Assembly: GCA_004352715.1 (NCBI GenBank)
Contig: SCFE01000042.1
Coordinates: forward strand, 1,495,386-1,541,348
Reading direction: 5' to 3'
Source: Hofstenia miamia
Taxonomy: Eukaryota > Xenacoelomorpha > Acoela
DNA: 45,963 nt
Position numbers and translations under genes: made by a program
The notes under the pieces: generated by a model
Told to the model about the DNA's origin: nothing
The model's input: the letters and a program-made list of their open reading frames with translations, nothing else
Database searches by the model: none
Shown: positions 43,655 through 45,963 of the stretch, piece by piece
How positions within the stretch are numbered: the stretch's first letter is position 1
Layout of the letters: every line of letters begins with the position of its first letter

Positions 43655-45140
43655 TTAAAGTATTTTTGCTTTATCTTTAACTTTATATGAATGCATTTTG
43701 CACCTCAAAGCAATAGATTGATCTAAATATATACTTTCAGGCGTCTCAACTTTAAAATATCCGAGCATATTTTTAAATTTTTCAATAAAAAATTCATGAT
43801 CTTTCTCAAAATTACTGAAATCAAATAATTCATAGTCGTCATTAAGTGTTCTCAAATCATTAATTACATATTTAGTTTTTATATTCAAAATGAAACTGTC
43901 TGTGTCCATGTAGTTCAGAGTTTTAATTTCACAAAAAAAGGCTGCAAGACATCATAATTTGTTCCATACATTAAAAGCTATGATAGTTCTAATACGGTAA
44001 AACTAAGATATATTGGTTTATCAAACATTAATTTAGGTTGACAGTAATGATATACCAGAAAATTTTCAAAATCAGAATGTTCAGTTCCTTAGTAAATTTT
44101 TCAGTAGTTTCAGTTTTATTGAACATTTTTACATTAATCTGTCCTCTATTATTTTCACAAGTTTTTTTCAAATCATTTAAGAGTTTGTAACAATCTTTTT
44201 CAAAAATACCTTTTGCCTTAGACATCATATTAGTGTTATGATCAATATATGCTTCCAACACTTTCTTTTGTTTAAATGAAATTACTCTATGCACACAAGA
44301 AATTTCCATACCTATTCGTATATAAAACTTCAATTACCTGTAATGATAAAATAGAATTTTTTATCATATTGATCACAAATAAGCTTTGGAGTAGAACAAA
44401 CACTAAAAGCAGTTTAATTTTGATGTTCACTTTATTCAAAAGGGTTTACCTTTCTTTTTACTGGACAAAATGGAAAGTTTTATTATATTTTTAAATTTAT
44501 TTGGATAAGATAATTCACACTCAATAAAATATCCAATATGACTGTTATAAGAAGTTCCAATTATTTTCTCAAATAGACCTCCTTGTTTAATTCTATCAAA
44601 TATATTATTTACTTTTAAGAACTTAAAATCACTAAAAGGAGGGTTTTGTTTCATTGCCCATTCATATAAATTATTTGGGTAAATATTCAAAATTTTATTT
44701 TCATTTTTTGATTTAATATATTTATCTCCCATTACAGGCATAATTCCACCCTGAATATTTTGTTCAAATAAAAGTACAAGATCAAGATCCTTCAAATAAT
44801 CCAGTACAACATTTGTGAATTTTAATCCATATTGCCAAGTAAATCAAGGTAATGAATATGCATGACAAGCATCTAAACTGTATTTTTCTTTACCAAGTTC
44901 AATAAGATTTTCAAAAATATCTGCTAATAATAAGACACAAACTTTTAAATACCACATCATCTATTCCATTCTTCATTTAATATCATACTTCTTATTTACT
45001 TTATTAGTTCCTTCTACTCCATCTTAATTTGGAGTCTCTTGAGTTAGAGTTGAAAATTAGTCTGATTTTTTATATGGTAGTTTTTCATAAAATTCAAAGT
45101 TATCAAAAAATTCATATGGATGGGCTAATTTAAAAGGTTA
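43655..45140 (-). pseudogene. Polinton/Maverick-type protein-primed DNA polymerase B, degenerate
   Basis: Minus-strand pieces appear in the family order. Near 45060-45127: HPYEFFDNFEFYEKLPYK. About 44960-44800: VLLLADIFENLIELGKEKYS (family pattern DVLLLADVFENFR). 44795-44436: FEQNIQGGI and NIYPNNLYEWAMKQ (motif A, D-xNNLYGWAM in relatives, its Asp lost). 44333-44028: GMEISCVHRVISFKQKKVLE and EKDCYKLLND (motif B region). 43909-43655: MDTDSFILNIKT (motif C) and ALRCKMHSYKV. At least four frame breaks or stops separate them and the exonuclease domain is missing. This polymerase copies the element genome in virus-like Polintons and related endogenous viruses. No integrase, protease or capsid gene is visible nearby. 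Confidence 0.85.
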
Positions 45141-45540
45141 ATATTCACCAAAATACCTCTCTAGAATGGGTTTTGCTCAAGATTATTTGCTAAATTACTT
45201 AGCTAGTTGACTCGATTCTTAATGTACTTTTTATGACTGATACTTTGGCCATCAGTGCCATACTAATTCCAATTCCTCAGATCTCACATTGTCTCATGTC
45301 TACGCACTATGTATTCTTGATTGTTGGTAATTAGTATAATATAACTTACTGAAAGTGAAGAGGTTGTTTTCTCACATTACACTTGCACTTAAATATGATG
45401 AATGGAATATTTCTGCCTACTTGAGTAGATACTAGTCTGTTAGAATGTAATAACTTGGTCTATGCTATGGTTATACTAACCCTAATGATGCTATAATATT
45501 ATAATAAATTACATATATTTATGCTCCAAATTTTTGTCCA
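45141..45540. other. Non-coding stretch between polymerase relic and LINE
   Basis: Nothing recognised; the rest of the polymerase exonuclease domain is not detectable here. Confidence 0.5.
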
Positions 45541-45963
45541 GAAAAATATTTTGGCCTTTGTCCCCGCCGCCGTAATGCACCTCACCGTGACTGACTATCT
45601 CACTCTGATATTCCTCCTCCCGGTAACTCTGGCTTTTCCGTATTGCTTGCCAATGCCCACAGTCTTGTATCTTTGAACCGTCGTCTCAGTTTTTACAATT
45701 TCTTTTTTAACTCTCCAGTTGACTTCATTTTCATCACTGAAACCTGGCTTGATCCTGCCATTGCTGATAGTGTTAATTTTCCCAACTCTAGTCTTAGTGT
45801 ACTTTCTCGTATGGATCCATCCAGTGGTCGCCATGGTGGTGTTCTCATTGCCTCTCGTCTTCCTAACCTTGACATCCGTCCCATTTCTTTCGATTCATTA
45901 TCCTTTGATTTCTGTTGTGGCTGTGCTGTTGTTCTCAGTGACCACATTGTTTCTCTGCTCTGC
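45541..45963 (+). pseudogene. LINE apurinic endonuclease domain, running off the window
   Basis: One frame is open from 45595 to the right edge and, past a single TGA at 45592-45594, also upstream (YFGLCPRRRNAPHRD). It reads LLANAHSLVSLNRRLSFYNF, then DFIFITETWLDPAIADSV, LSRMDPSSGRHGGVLIASR. These are the N-A-(R/H)-SL, ITETWL (catalytic Glu) and GGV(L/A)I blocks of the endonuclease of CR1/Jockey/L2-type non-LTR retrotransposons. G+C rises sharply at 45560, so the insertion is compositionally foreign. The two minus-strand frames over it are shadows. The RT should follow beyond the window. Confidence 0.85.

Noticed and set aside
45595-45947. Minus-strand frames rich in Arg over the right edge
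   Set aside because: Shadows of the plus-strand LINE endonuclease, which has clear ITETWL and GGV motifs.
1-45963. CRISPR arrays, tRNA or rRNA genes, operons, bacterial defence systems
   Set aside because: None seen; the sequence is clearly animal nuclear DNA, and the regular repeats present are TA microsatellites, transposon subterminal arrays and one minisatellite.

Overview
This is AT-rich DNA (my estimate is about 70% A+T) from an invertebrate animal nuclear genome. The signs are split exons with GT/AG splice sites, a multi-PLAT gene of the LOXHD1 type, a dibasic-cleaved peptide precursor, abundant (TA)n microsatellites and many kinds of eukaryotic transposon debris. Runs of N (14241-14891, 22776-23775, and single N at 24164, 37561 and 39892) show a draft assembly. 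I cannot name the species; nothing prokaryotic is present.

Three host genes stand out. (1) 7180-7653, minus: a 157-residue secretory precursor with a signal peptide and KR sites that release two identical peptides SYFFHIPD plus a related C-terminal THIFHISN peptide. The two copies differ in DNA only at synonymous sites. I do not recognise the family. (2) 19106-26070, minus: eight consecutive exons (590 codons) of a LOXHD1-like protein made of tandem PLAT domains, partial at both ends, with a regular two-exon-per-domain phase pattern. (3) 36287-36544, minus: a small single-pass membrane protein candidate.

The rest is mostly transposon remains. Left to right: Copia reverse transcriptase (17-565); a DD34D mariner (2966-5574) carrying a hAT element (3919-5194, 8-bp target duplication) that itself carries a TA-flanked MITE (3963-4478); an unclassified, possibly P/THAP-like transposase remnant (10972-12850) split by a Tc1-like element (11137-11862) and a hAT MITE (12289-12765, perfect 8-bp duplication); a LINE reverse-transcriptase tail running into the first gap; a Penelope-like GIY-YIG fragment next to the second gap; a hAT element with C-terminal dimerisation domain (28022-28958, perfect 8-bp duplication); a non-autonomous hAT (30675-31979) with a small hAT MITE inside (31486-31658); a minus-strand LINE RT scrap with a YADD box (33700-33906); a 1-kb tandem duplication (38891-40894); a piggyBac-like cysteine-rich tail (40985-41117); a complete but dead Tc1-like element (41146-42688); a Polinton-type DNA polymerase B pseudogene (43655-45140); and a LINE endonuclease running off the right edge.

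The genes do not form an operon or pathway. The window reads as two or three animal genes set in a repeat-rich background where insertion order can be read from target-site duplications.
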